From: Cardinium endosymbiont cEper1 of Encarsia pergandiella
Lineage (GTDB): Bacteria; Bacteroidota; Bacteroidia; Cytophagales; Amoebophilaceae
DNA: 64,000 nt
Direction: 5' to 3'
NCBI RefSeq assembly: GCF_000304455.1
Contig: NC_018605.1
Span: 248,035-312,034, forward strand
Shown here: positions 1 to 9,199 of the stretch, piece after piece
Layout of the letters: the number at the start of each line of letters is the position of its first letter
How positions within the stretch are numbered: position 1 is the first letter of the stretch
Notes under the pieces: generated by a model
Seen by the model: only the letters and a program-made list of their open reading frames with translations
What the model was told of the DNA's origin: nothing
The model's database searches: none
Translations under genes and position numbers: made by a program

Positions 1-980
1 CTTTCTTTGCCATAGGCCTTTAGAAAGGAAACGGCATCTGGAAAAGGTATAACGACCAATTCTGATGAAAAAGTTAGTGGGAGCAGATTAAAACAAGATC
101 GTATAATAGCGATTTCTCGATGGTATTTCTTACTTAATGTATCAAACAGATCCAACAATAGCTGATATACTAGATGGACTACTTCCATATAGCTCTGATC
201 GATAACCATCTCAAGGTCAACGCCTATAAACTCTGTAAGATGTCTATTGGTGTCTGAGTTTTCGGCACGAAAAACAGGACCTATTTCAAATACCCGTTTG
301 AAATCACCCATAATCGCCATTTGCTTATACAACTGGGGACTCTGTGCCAGACAAGCAGGTTTACCAAAATAGTCTACCTTAAATACATCTGCCCCTCCCT
401 CAGAGGCCCCGCCTATTAACTTGGGTGTTTTAATTTCTATAAACCCATGGTTTCGTAAGTAGGACTGTATGTAAAAAAGCATACCATCATTGACTCGAAA
501 AATAGCTTGTGCCAAATCGGTACGCAAATCTAATATGCGATTATTCAATCGTTTTACATAGCGAATAGAGGAAAAGTCTTGACTTTCAGTTTTTTGATCT
601 TCTTTAATTGCTGCCTCTTTGAGTGTAATGGGTAAATCTAGTACAGATCTGCTGAGTATCGTATAACCGATTATAGCTAATTCAATCGATTGTTGAGAAC
701 AAGCCGATACAGGCTGCTCCGCACAATAAATTGTACCGATTAGCTCAATAAAAGATTCGTTTTCAATTTTACGCAATAGATTATAGTCTTCTATAGATAG
801 CTGACCATCAGTGCCTTCTTTATTTTTTACTAGAACGGCCTGCAAGGTATCGATACCATCTCGTACAATCAAGAATAATATACGTCCACAATCTCTTTTG
901 GAAAAGACTCTTCCTCTCACTCTAACTACTTCTTGATGATTTAAAATAGAAAGATTTTTTAGCTCTGAGCGTTGATACAT
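1..980 (-). CDS. aspS: Aspartyl-tRNA synthetase, archaeal/eukaryotic type (3' end outside window)
   Basis: Class II synthetase that charges tRNA with aspartate in the cytoplasm. About 326 N-terminal residues are visible; the gene runs off the left edge. An N-terminal OB-fold anticodon-binding domain covers about residues 1-110 and the catalytic core follows. The core carries GASEGGADVF (191-200), LAQSPQLYKQM (211-221) and the motif 2 block GPVFRAENSDTNRHLTEF (234-251). These blocks are those of the archaeal/eukaryotic AspRS branch, not of bacterial AspS, which is longer and has a GAD insertion. The start ATG (978-980) is the first in frame. Asparaginyl-tRNA synthetase is related but normally has different motif 2 surroundings. 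Whether the enzyme also charges tRNA-Asn cannot be decided here. Confidence 0.85.
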   Translation of the reverse strand, partial: MYQRSELKNLSILNHQEVVRVRGRVFSKRDCGRILFLIVRDGIDTLQAVLVKNKEGTDGQLSIEDYNLLRKIENESFIELIGTIYCAEQPVSACSQQSIELAIIGYTILSRSVLDLPITLKEAAIKEDQKTESQDFSSIRYVKRLNNRILDLRTDLAQAIFRVNDGMLFYIQSYLRNHGFIEIKTPKLIGGASEGGADVFKVDYFGKPACLAQSPQLYKQMAIMGDFKRVFEIGPVFRAENSDTNRHLTEFIGVDLEMVIDQSYMEVVHLVYQLLLDLFDTLSKKYHREIAIIRSCFNLLPLTFSSELVVIPFPDAVSFLKAYGKE

Positions 981-1023
981 AATATTTTATCATCTGATTT
1001 TAAACTATAAATAGATTAAATAT

Positions 1024-2010
1024 TTAATCTATCTCTGGAAAATGACAAGCTACTTGATGATTTTCCCCGCCTATTTTAGCCAATTCTGGCTGGATATAGC
1101 TACATTTTTCTACAGCCTTCCAACAACGTGGATGAAAACAGCAACCTGTAGGCAGGTTCCTTGGGCTAGGAATATCTCCTTGCAAAATAATCCGTTCCTT
1201 GCTCTTGGATGGATCCATAGTAGGTATAGCAGAAAAAAGCGCTTTCGTATAGGGATGTGTAGGGTTTTTATAAACTTCTGCTGCTGGGGCAGCTTCTACA
1301 ATCTTGCCTAAATACATTACGGCAACCTGATCAGCTATAAATTCTATAACCCTTAAATCATGTGAAATAAAGAGATAGGTTAACCCTAGTTCTTTTTGCA
1401 AATCCATTAAAAGATTAATAACCTGAGCTTGTACGGAAACATCTAATGCAGCAATGGCTTCATCACAAACGATAAAAGTAGGTTCAACGGCTAATGCCCT
1501 TGCTATACAAATACGTTGGCGTTGTCCTCCAGAAAGTTCATGTGGATATTTGTACAAAACAGTGCTAGGCAACTGGACATAATCCAATAGTTGATAGATG
1601 CGCTTGGTAGATGCTGCTTTTCCATCAGCCATATGGTGAATCTGTATAGGTTCTGCTAGGATTTGGTGGATAGCCATCCTAGGATTTAAAGCAGCATAAG
1701 GATCTTGAAAAATAATTTGCATCTTTTTCCGCATGCTGCGCATCTGGCGCGCACTACAATGGGTAATATCTACCCCATCAAAAATAATACGTCCACTAGT
1801 AGGCTCAAGCAACCGCAAAATAGTTCTACCCAGTGTGGTTTTACCACAACCGGATTCGCCTACTAAGCCTAGTGTTTCCCCTTTATATAAAGTAAAACTT
1901 ACATTATGCAGCGCAGATACTTTACCAATGGTATGGCCTAAGAGATGATGGCTTACCGAAAAGGTCTTACAAAGGCGATCCACTTCTAATAAAATTTCTT
2001 TATGTTGCAT
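1024..2010 (-). CDS. oppF: Oligopeptide ABC transporter ATP-binding protein OppF
   Basis: One of the two ATPases that energise peptide import through the inner membrane. From the chosen start it has 328 residues: Walker A GESGCGKTT (51-59), Q-loop near 102, signature LSGGQRQR (159-166) and Walker B/D-loop FIVCDEAIAALD (179-190). The C-terminus has the Opp/Dpp-type extension with clustered cysteines (GCCFHPRCW). A longer reading from 2067 would overlap oppD by 53 bases. The ATG at 2010 lies 4 bases past the oppD stop and begins the conserved alignment, so I prefer it. It is the last gene of the minus-strand run oppA-B-C-D-F. Confidence 0.92.
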   Translation of the reverse strand: MQHKEILLEVDRLCKTFSVSHHLLGHTIGKVSALHNVSFTLYKGETLGLVGESGCGKTTLGRTILRLLEPTSGRIIFDGVDITHCSARQMRSMRKKMQIIFQDPYAALNPRMAIHQILAEPIQIHHMADGKAASTKRIYQLLDYVQLPSTVLYKYPHELSGGQRQRICIARALAVEPTFIVCDEAIAALDVSVQAQVINLLMDLQKELGLTYLFISHDLRVIEFIADQVAVMYLGKIVEAAPAAEVYKNPTHPYTKALFSAIPTMDPSKSKERIILQGDIPSPRNLPTGCCFHPRCWKAVEKCSYIQPELAKIGGENHQVACHFPEID

Positions 2011-2014
2011 AGCT

Positions 2015-3007
2015 TTAATCTTTAGCAATCGCTTGTAAGGGATAAAAACAGGCCACAGAATGGCCACAACTGACTTCTTGAAGCGGTGGTTTACTTGCCC
2101 TACATAGCTCTTTTACATAAGGACAACGGTCTTGAAAAGGACAACCTATAGGCAGATCAGACAAAGCAGGCACTACGCCACTAATCGTACGTAGTCTTTG
2201 GGGACGACTACCATCAGACAAAGGAGGAATTGCATCCAATAACGCCTGTGTATAGGGATGTAATGGAGCATTAAAAATAGTTTCTACAGGGCTTTTTTCT
2301 ACAATGCTACCACCATACATGACTACTACCTCATCACATGCGTCAGCTACTATGCCAAGATCATGGGTAATCAATATAATGCCCATTTTCTTTTCCGCTT
2401 GCAGTCTTTGTATGAGATCGATAATCTGGGCCTGGGTCGTTACATCTAAAGCAGTAGTCGGTTCATCTGCAATTAATACGGCGGGGTTACAAGCCAATGC
2501 AATCGCAATCATCACCCGTTGACGCATGCCACCTGATAGCTGATGTGGATAGTCCAACATGCGCTGATGGGGAGCGGGTATGCCGACTCGTGTTAACAAC
2601 TCTATACAACCTATTTTTGCTTCTTTGGGTGCAACCTGTTGATGCAACTGAATGGTTTCCATAATCTGCTCACCAATGGTAAAAACTGGGTTGAGCGCCG
2701 TCATAGGTTCCTGAAAAATCATGGAGATACGATTCCCACGTATCTCTTGCATCTCCTTTAGTGAAAGTTGTAAGATATCTTTTCCTTCTAGCAAAATGGC
2801 CTGTCCGGTAATGGTACCAACAGGCGGTTCAATCAAACGCATCAGTGAAAGGGCCATAGCGGACTTACCAGAACCAGATTCTCCAACAATGGCTAGTGAA
2901 CAACCTGAAAAAAGATCAAAGGAGACATTATTAACCACTGTGACCCTATTTTTACCAGTGGTATACTGCGTCATTAAGTTTCTAACTTCAAGAATTTTTT
3001 CCTCCAT
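2015..3007 (-). CDS. oppD: Oligopeptide ABC transporter ATP-binding protein OppD
   Basis: Partner ATPase of OppF, 330 residues. Visible are Walker A GESGSGKS, the signature LSGGMRQR, Walker B VLIADEPTTALD and the switch histidine in ILITHDLG. The C-terminal family extension has the usual cysteine pattern (GCPFQDRCPY). The gene starts 2 bases after the oppC stop, as expected in a tightly coupled operon. Substrate specificity (oligo- or dipeptide, or another family 5 ligand) cannot be told from the ATPase. In an intracellular bacterium the inferred role is uptake of host peptides. Confidence 0.92.
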   Translation of the reverse strand: MEEKILEVRNLMTQYTTGKNRVTVVNNVSFDLFSGCSLAIVGESGSGKSAMALSLMRLIEPPVGTITGQAILLEGKDILQLSLKEMQEIRGNRISMIFQEPMTALNPVFTIGEQIMETIQLHQQVAPKEAKIGCIELLTRVGIPAPHQRMLDYPHQLSGGMRQRVMIAIALACNPAVLIADEPTTALDVTTQAQIIDLIQRLQAEKKMGIILITHDLGIVADACDEVVVMYGGSIVEKSPVETIFNAPLHPYTQALLDAIPPLSDGSRPQRLRTISGVVPALSDLPIGCPFQDRCPYVKELCRASKPPLQEVSCGHSVACFYPLQAIAKD

Positions 3008-3009
3008 GC

Positions 3010-3870
3010 CTATCGACCTTTTAACTTTGGATCTAATAGATCCCGCAATGTATCAGCTAAAATATTAAACACAAATACCAGTAAAAATATGGCCATTGTG
3101 GCAAAAAAAAGCTCCCACCAAATACCTCTTACTAACCCTGTTTTGGCATCATTAATCATAATGCCCCAACTAGGCTTGTTTTGAACGCCAATCCCCAAGT
3201 AAGAAAGAATGACCTCATGTTTTATAGCAGTTTGAAAAACCAAAGAAAACTGATAAATGGTTAAGGGTAGTATATTGGGCAATAGATGTACAAAAATTTT
3301 ACGGGCACTACTAGCGCCAATGGCTGAAGCTGCTTGGATGTATTCTCTAGATTTATGGCGGATTACTTCAGCACGTATCAAACGACAGGTCTCCGTCCAT
3401 TCTGTTACAACCAGTGCAATACAAATCGTGCGCATACCTTTTCCCAATACTAAGGCAACGACCATCAATAAAATTATAGTGGGAATAGCCGTTACAACTG
3501 TATAAAGCCAAACGACACATGTATCTACTACACCACCAAAATAAGCGGCTACTATACCAAAAGTAGCGCCAAGCAAAACAGCACCTAACGCTACTACAAA
3601 TCCAACCGTCATGGCTACTTCGGTACCATGTAAAATCTTAGCCAAAACACTCCTACCTAAGACATCTGTACCAAAATAATGGAGCGCATTAGGGGATTGA
3701 TACGCCTCCCCCACTTCTCTATGCCAATCAGCGCCTAGCCATCCTACTTTAGTACCTACTGCTACGAGCACATAGCCCAATAAAATTACAAAACAAAAAA
3801 GGTTTAATTTTTTACTTATTAAAGCCTTTGCATTACAACCAAATTGATGAAGCAGATTACGTTTATACAT
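3010..3870 (-). CDS. oppC: Oligopeptide ABC transporter permease OppC
   Basis: Inner-membrane permease, 286 residues. An N-terminal membrane segment (LFCFVILLGYVLVAVGT) is followed by the periplasmic stretch HYFGTDVLGRSV, typical of OppC/DppC (FGTDxxGRD), and then the BPD_transp_1 core. The EAA loop is seen as ASAIGASSARKIFVHLLPN. It sits between oppB (7 bases upstream) and oppD (2 bases downstream) on the minus strand. The EAA loop contacts the two ATPases encoded next. Nothing about it looks degraded. Confidence 0.9.
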   Translation of the reverse strand: MYKRNLLHQFGCNAKALISKKLNLFCFVILLGYVLVAVGTKVGWLGADWHREVGEAYQSPNALHYFGTDVLGRSVLAKILHGTEVAMTVGFVVALGAVLLGATFGIVAAYFGGVVDTCVVWLYTVVTAIPTIILLMVVALVLGKGMRTICIALVVTEWTETCRLIRAEVIRHKSREYIQAASAIGASSARKIFVHLLPNILPLTIYQFSLVFQTAIKHEVILSYLGIGVQNKPSWGIMINDAKTGLVRGIWWELFFATMAIFLLVFVFNILADTLRDLLDPKLKGR

Positions 3871-3877
3871 ACTTATA

Positions 3878-4819
3878 CTACAATTTTATACGCGGATCCA
3901 CTAAAGTATACAAAACATCCCCTACTATGTTACAGAAAACACTAAGTACCGCAGTTATTATAGCAACGGCTTTAATCATTGGAAAATCACAAAGGTTTAC
4001 GGCATCTATTACAAGATTACCTAGTCCTGGGATGCTAAAAAAATTCTCTATCACTACAGATCCAAATAGTAAAGATGGAAAATCTTTTATCAAGGTTGTC
4101 AGAATAGGCACCATGAGGTTTTTAAAAACATGCTTAAATAAAACAACTTCTTCTGACAATCCTTTTGCCCGTGCAGTACGTACATAGTCTTGATAAACTT
4201 CATCTAACATAATGGTTCTATAAAACCGATAGTTATAACAAAAATGAAGCAATACCAGAATAATGGTTGGCAAAATAATGTAGGGGACACAGGCGAAAAA
4301 ACCATTTTTATAACCCATTATTGGAAAAATTTTTAATTTACAAGCAAAAAATACCTGACCAACTAGAATATACACCAATATAGAAATGCTACTCATCACC
4401 ATGCAACCGATCACTAAAAGGCGGTCCCAAATGGTTCCTTTATATTGGGTCATCCAAAGGGAAACATATATTAATAAACCATTTCCTATCAAAAAAGAAG
4501 GTAGTGTAACTGTTAAAGAGACCAGTCCACCTTGTTGAAAAGTTTTTAAAATAGGCTGCTTGGTAGCCCAGGAGGAACCAAAATTAAAGGTGAAAGCAGA
4601 TTGCAGTACCTCACAATACTGGAGATACCAAGGTCTATCTAAGCCTAGTTGATGGCTAAGTGCAGCCATAGCTTTCGGTGTAGCATATTTACCCAATAAG
4701 ATAAGGGTAGGATCTTCTACAAGCATGTTAAAGATCACAAAGACTAAAAAAGTAACACCTACGATAACCGAAAGCGCATAGAGCAACTTTCTTAAGAGGT
4801 ATACAAAAAAAGAGATCAT
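3878..4819 (-). CDS. oppB: Oligopeptide ABC transporter permease OppB
   Basis: Second permease, 313 residues. The N-terminus (YLLRKLLYALSVIVGVTFLV) is the usual OppB/DppB first membrane helix, and the core has about six hydrophobic segments. The EAA loop is present (DYVRTARAKGLSEEVVLFKH). The C-terminal VDPRIKL is the classic family ending. It is separated from oppA by 143 bases. A promoter or processing site may lie in that gap, but I see no clear terminator there. Confidence 0.9.
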   Translation of the reverse strand: MISFFVYLLRKLLYALSVIVGVTFLVFVIFNMLVEDPTLILLGKYATPKAMAALSHQLGLDRPWYLQYCEVLQSAFTFNFGSSWATKQPILKTFQQGGLVSLTVTLPSFLIGNGLLIYVSLWMTQYKGTIWDRLLVIGCMVMSSISILVYILVGQVFFACKLKIFPIMGYKNGFFACVPYIILPTIILVLLHFCYNYRFYRTIMLDEVYQDYVRTARAKGLSEEVVLFKHVFKNLMVPILTTLIKDFPSLLFGSVVIENFFSIPGLGNLVIDAVNLCDFPMIKAVAIITAVLSVFCNIVGDVLYTLVDPRIKL

Positions 4820-4962
4820 AAAAATAGAAGTGATGATTTACACTTCGGGTAAATAATCGCTTCTATCTACCTACACTACATCAATACAGCATTAAAAATA
4901 AATATATAAAACTGAAGCGCTATTGTATACCCGAAGGTAGGATATACCTAAATTAGGTAAGA

Positions 4963-6708
4963 TTACTTGGTAGCTTTAACCTTTTCTGCCATATCTACTG
5001 CGATATATGCATCTAGAGATCCAGAAAAGTCATTACAAGGCACATTGTTAACCCAGTTGTAATATAACATTTGAAGAGAAGGATGGACCGCACAAATCAT
5101 AGGTACTTCCTCTGCTACCATTTTATTCAACTCTACATACAAGCGCTTTCTTTCTGCCTCGTTGACGGTTTGCATAGCTTTATGTAACAACCCATTAAAT
5201 GTAGTATTTTCATAGTGCAAACCAGCTAATTTCTTGTCCATAATTATATCAAAAAAAGTAGAAAGATCAGGATAATCAGAACACCAAGTTAACATATGCA
5301 TCATAGTAGCTCCTTTAGTAACTTTATTAAGTAATTCTGTCCAAATATTGGTTACTACCTGAACTTGTATGCCAATATGGGCCATACATTGGGCAAAAAA
5401 TTCTGCTTTATCCTTAAAACTTGTTTCTGGGCGGATATCAAGTGTAACAACTGGGAATCCTTGCCCACCTGGGAAACCTGCTTTAGCCAAATATTCTTTT
5501 GCACGCTCCAGATTATAGCCATATGGATCCTCCAAGCCATTGGCATTATCCATTAATAGAGGTGGCACTAGAGATTGTGCTACCTGCGCAGTACCTTTAT
5601 AAAACTTTTGATTATAAGATACTCTATCAAAAGCCATAGACATGGCCTGCCTTACATAAGAATTTTTAAAAATTTCATGGCTATGATTATAAATAAATAA
5701 CTCAGTTCTAGCAGCCGGAACTTGCTCTAAGACCAATCTTTGTTTGCTCCACTCTGGTAAAAGTTCACCTTTTGGTCCGGTAAGGCCTAATATAAAACTG
5801 GCATCGCTAACGTGCTGCATATCAATCTCCCCATTTTTCATTTTTAACCAACGTGGCTGGTCTTCCACAATAATATCGGTGACAACTTTATCTACCAAAG
5901 GTAACCTTTTACCCGCATAGCGCTCTATTATAGGTCTATATAACGCATCTCCTTCAGCAGGGAATAATACTTCCCTGAAAGTGGGATTCTTGACAAAGGT
6001 CAATTGCTTGGCTTGCGGATTAAACCCACCCTCTAGCATAAAAGGACCTGTACCCACCGGATGGTTTAAAAATTCAGAGCCATAATGCACCACCGCCTCC
6101 TTAGCAACCACAAAAGCAATCGGCATAGCTAAAAAATTCAAAAAAGTTGCACAAGGTTGCGTAAGGGTAATCTGCAGGGTATAATCATCCAATGCTTTTA
6201 ACCCTTCTACCTCTTGCGCATAATCTGCCTGCTCTTTCCATGCATCCAATCCTTTGATTTTGCCATCTATCAGAGCAAGATAAGGGACTGTATTTTTAGG
6301 ATCTACCACTCTTTTTAAACTAAAAACAAAATCAGCTGCTTTGAGTTCCCTACCTTTTCCATTTCGGAAACAGATATCATCTTGAAATATGACAGCCTTC
6401 TTAATTTTAAAAGTATAAACCAAGCCGTCTGAAGAAACAATAGGCATTCCCTCAGCAAGATTGGGTACCAACTGAAACGGTCTTTTAAAGCAATGATAGG
6501 TATATAACCCTTCATATATCTTGCTAATTACCTCAAAAGAACTCAAATCTTGAATTCTTAGTGGGTCCGTACCATTAATGGAACGCACAGATATGTTGTT
6601 TAAAGTGGGGGTAGCAAGCAACTGCTTCTTTTTGTTATACTCTTGATAGTAGATGGTACCAAATACCCATACAGCCATCAATAATAATATTGTTCGTTTA
6701 CTAATCAT
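4963..6708 (-). CDS. oppA: Peptide-binding protein of the Opp transporter (family 5 solute-binding)
   Basis: Periplasmic or membrane-anchored receptor that delivers peptides to OppBC, 581 residues. The N-terminus (KRTILLLMAVWVFGTIYY) is a signal peptide or uncleaved anchor. There is no lipobox cysteine, so it is not an obvious lipoprotein, unlike many relatives. The SBP_bac_5 fold is recognisable from YEGLYTY near the N-terminus, the VYTFKIKKAVIFQDD block, the HPVGTGPF motif and the closing RLYVELNKMVAEEVP. It heads the opp operon. A ligand other than oligopeptides is possible from sequence alone. Confidence 0.88.
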   Translation of the reverse strand: MISKRTILLLMAVWVFGTIYYQEYNKKKQLLATPTLNNISVRSINGTDPLRIQDLSSFEVISKIYEGLYTYHCFKRPFQLVPNLAEGMPIVSSDGLVYTFKIKKAVIFQDDICFRNGKGRELKAADFVFSLKRVVDPKNTVPYLALIDGKIKGLDAWKEQADYAQEVEGLKALDDYTLQITLTQPCATFLNFLAMPIAFVVAKEAVVHYGSEFLNHPVGTGPFMLEGGFNPQAKQLTFVKNPTFREVLFPAEGDALYRPIIERYAGKRLPLVDKVVTDIIVEDQPRWLKMKNGEIDMQHVSDASFILGLTGPKGELLPEWSKQRLVLEQVPAARTELFIYNHSHEIFKNSYVRQAMSMAFDRVSYNQKFYKGTAQVAQSLVPPLLMDNANGLEDPYGYNLERAKEYLAKAGFPGGQGFPVVTLDIRPETSFKDKAEFFAQCMAHIGIQVQVVTNIWTELLNKVTKGATMMHMLTWCSDYPDLSTFFDIIMDKKLAGLHYENTTFNGLLHKAMQTVNEAERKRLYVELNKMVAEEVPMICAVHPSLQMLYYNWVNNVPCNDFSGSLDAYIAVDMAEKVKATK

Positions 6709-6948
6709 AATTTTGTATAATATTTGTAATTTTAGTATTTAAAATTAGTAGGCCAATCCTAATGATGAAACGGCATCGAAAAGGTTGACAATAAAATTTT
6801 AGCTTACAAGGCATAAGCAATAAATTCATAATATTTTACGCAATTTAACTTATTTTAGCGTAAGAAACAACCGATGACCTGTTTTTTAGCTTATACTTAA
6901 TAAACAGAAGATTATGACGTTCTCTGGAATGCAAGCTCCTTTTCCGAC

Positions 6949-7719
6949 TCATATTAGATTGGTCTTTTTTACAATTCCTTTGGGACTATTGCGTATAAAA
7001 GAGAGCACCATCTCTTTTTCCTTAGAATCGATCACTTGGTTCACGACTGCTTCTAATGCCAAGGGCAACAACAATTGGCTATGATAGATCAAACGGTAGA
7101 TATGGCGTATCGTATCGGCTTGTTCTTTTGTAAAACTATGCCGTTGTAATGCGATCAGATTGATGCCACAATAGCGCAAAGGTTCTCGTGCTACTTTAAT
7201 AAAAGGTGGGACATCCTTACGCACAATACTTTTAGAAGCGACCATGCTATAGGCCCCTACCTGCATAAACTGATGAACCGCTGCCATACCACCTATTACG
7301 GCATGGTGATGGAGTTGGACATGACCTGCCAACTGTGCAGCATTAGTAACGGTTACATGATCTTCAACGATACAATCATGCGCCACATGCACATACGCCA
7401 TGAGTAATACATGCGCACCTATAATCGTATCACCCAAAGTGCCTCTATTAAGGGTGACAAATTCACGTATAACGGTATGATTCCCCACTTCTACATAGGT
7501 TTTCAAGGTGGTTGACTTGCGACCCTGTGCTACGGCACCAATTACTGCACCTGGAAAAATTTGGCAATGCTTCCCTATACGACTTCCAGACATAATGGTC
7601 ACATGAGGCCCTATATATGTACCCTCACCTATGACTACATCTTCCTGAATCGTTACAAAATTGCCTATGGTTACCGATTTGCCCAGCGTAGCACTGGGAT
7701 GGATATCAGATTGCTTCAT
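6949..7719 (-). CDS. lpxA: UDP-N-acetylglucosamine acyltransferase LpxA
   Basis: First enzyme of lipid A synthesis: transfers a 3-hydroxyacyl chain from ACP to UDP-GlcNAc. It has 256 residues, close to the usual ~260. Hexapeptide repeats fill the first ~190 residues and build a left-handed beta-helix, followed by a helical tail. The catalytic histidine is in VAHDCIVEDHV. A start at 7770 is open but would overlap lpxC-fabZ by 65 bases. The ATG at 7719 (MKQSDIHPSATLG) matches the family start and overlaps the upstream stop by 14 bases. It is the last gene of lpxD, lpxC-fabZ, lpxA. Confidence 0.93.
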   Translation of the reverse strand: MKQSDIHPSATLGKSVTIGNFVTIQEDVVIGEGTYIGPHVTIMSGSRIGKHCQIFPGAVIGAVAQGRKSTTLKTYVEVGNHTVIREFVTLNRGTLGDTIIGAHVLLMAYVHVAHDCIVEDHVTVTNAAQLAGHVQLHHHAVIGGMAAVHQFMQVGAYSMVASKSIVRKDVPPFIKVAREPLRYCGINLIALQRHSFTKEQADTIRHIYRLIYHSQLLLPLALEAVVNQVIDSKEKEMVLSFIRNSPKGIVKKTNLI

Positions 7720-9133
7720 GTTGTTTGACCATTTGAGCCAATAAAACTGCCTCGCACGCCAAATTTTCACCTACAAAAATGCGTCCTTTTACCTTTGCAA
7801 TGGCTACAGAGTGTTTTTGTGTCGTACTAAATTTTATATCTGTCAGCAATACACAATGTAATACTAGGCTATCTCCAGGCACCACCATACGACGAAATTT
7901 ACAGCCATCAATGGCAAGAAAGTAGGTTAGATATCGTGCGGGATCTGGTACTTTATCCAATGCCAATATACCACTTGTTTGGGCCAATGCTTCTACCTGA
8001 AGAACGCCAGGCATAATAGGTGTACCAGGAAAATGGCCTTGAAAAAAGGGCTCATTAATGGTTACATTTTTAATCGCAATCACATGGTCGTCACCTAATT
8101 CCATAATCTTATCTACCAATTGAAAAGGATAACGATGGGGTAGCATTTTACTAATTTGTGCTACATTCAACCGGGGCGTAGCGTGTAGGTCACAAATGGG
8201 GGGGGCTTTGACGGACTGTCTCAACAAGTGATTTTTCAAAGCAGCCACAAAACGTATATTGGCCCCATGACCGGGCTGATGGGCAACGAGTTTCCCTTGC
8301 AAAGGCCTACCCAATAAGGCTACATCACCGATAAGGTCTAATAATTTATGACGCGCTGGTTCATTGATATAGCGTAAAGCAGATAGACTGGAGGGACTAG
8401 GGGTTACTAAATTTTCAACTTTTTTACCAGATAAGTGGGTAACTTGCTGTAACTGTTCTGTAGGGTCGGTATGATCAGAGAAAATAACCGCTTTGGTAGG
8501 ATCTCCTCCCTGCAACAATCCCTTCTGATACAAGGCAACGATTTCATCCAAATAGATAAAAGTGCGGGCAGCGGCTATTTCTTGTTTAAAATGGGCTAAC
8601 GTGAAGAGGGTTGCATATTGATGGCCGATGGGCCATCTATTGTAGGAAATGGTTGCATGCAAGCTATAATCTGTATCAGGATAAAGTGTATAATGGCTGC
8701 CTGTATCAGGGTCATCATAGACAAATTTTTCCTTGATGGTAAAAAACTTTTGTGATGCTTCTTGTGGTAACAGACCTGCTTCTAATAAAAGTTTTACAAA
8801 ACCTAACGCACTACCATCTAAATCTGGTACTTCCGGCCCATCTAGTTGCATACAAATATTATCCACTTGCAATCCTGCTAGCGCGGCTAGCCAATGTTCT
8901 ACCGTAGCCACTTGTACTTGATCTTTTTCAAGCATGGTCCCTCTTTCTGTTGCGACTACATGGGCTACGCAGGCTTCTATAATAGGTTGATTGGGGAGGT
9001 CAATCCGTTGAAATTGTATACCGGTATCAATTGGCATAGGGGTTAATATGCCCTTAATTTTTTTTCCCGTATGGAGGCCAATGGCTTCAAAGGAAATGAT
9101 ACGTTGAATGGTCTGTTGTAGCCGTTGCATCAT
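7706..9133 (-). CDS. lpxC/fabZ: Fused LpxC deacetylase and FabZ 3-hydroxyacyl-ACP dehydratase
   Basis: A 475-residue bifunctional protein, a fusion typical of Bacteroidetes. Residues ~1-310 are LpxC, the zinc deacetylase committing UDP-acyl-GlcNAc to lipid A. The zinc-site histidine is in TVEHWLAAL, the H/D pair in PARHKLLDLIGD and the catalytic histidine in HQPGHGANI. Residues ~330-475 are FabZ, with LPHRYPFQLVDKI and the active-site helix GHFPGTPIMPGVLQVEALAQ. FabZ competes for the same hydroxyacyl-ACP used by LpxA and LpxD, so fusion may balance fatty acid and lipid A flux (inference). It lies 66 bases downstream of lpxD. Confidence 0.95.
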   Translation of the reverse strand: MMQRLQQTIQRIISFEAIGLHTGKKIKGILTPMPIDTGIQFQRIDLPNQPIIEACVAHVVATERGTMLEKDQVQVATVEHWLAALAGLQVDNICMQLDGPEVPDLDGSALGFVKLLLEAGLLPQEASQKFFTIKEKFVYDDPDTGSHYTLYPDTDYSLHATISYNRWPIGHQYATLFTLAHFKQEIAAARTFIYLDEIVALYQKGLLQGGDPTKAVIFSDHTDPTEQLQQVTHLSGKKVENLVTPSPSSLSALRYINEPARHKLLDLIGDVALLGRPLQGKLVAHQPGHGANIRFVAALKNHLLRQSVKAPPICDLHATPRLNVAQISKMLPHRYPFQLVDKIMELGDDHVIAIKNVTINEPFFQGHFPGTPIMPGVLQVEALAQTSGILALDKVPDPARYLTYFLAIDGCKFRRMVVPGDSLVLHCVLLTDIKFSTTQKHSVAIAKVKGRIFVGENLACEAVLLAQMVKQHEAI

Positions 9134-9199
9134 AAATATTTTAAAAAATTGTATGGAAAATGCTTTGATCCATAAAAAAGTATCATCTACATGCGTTTG

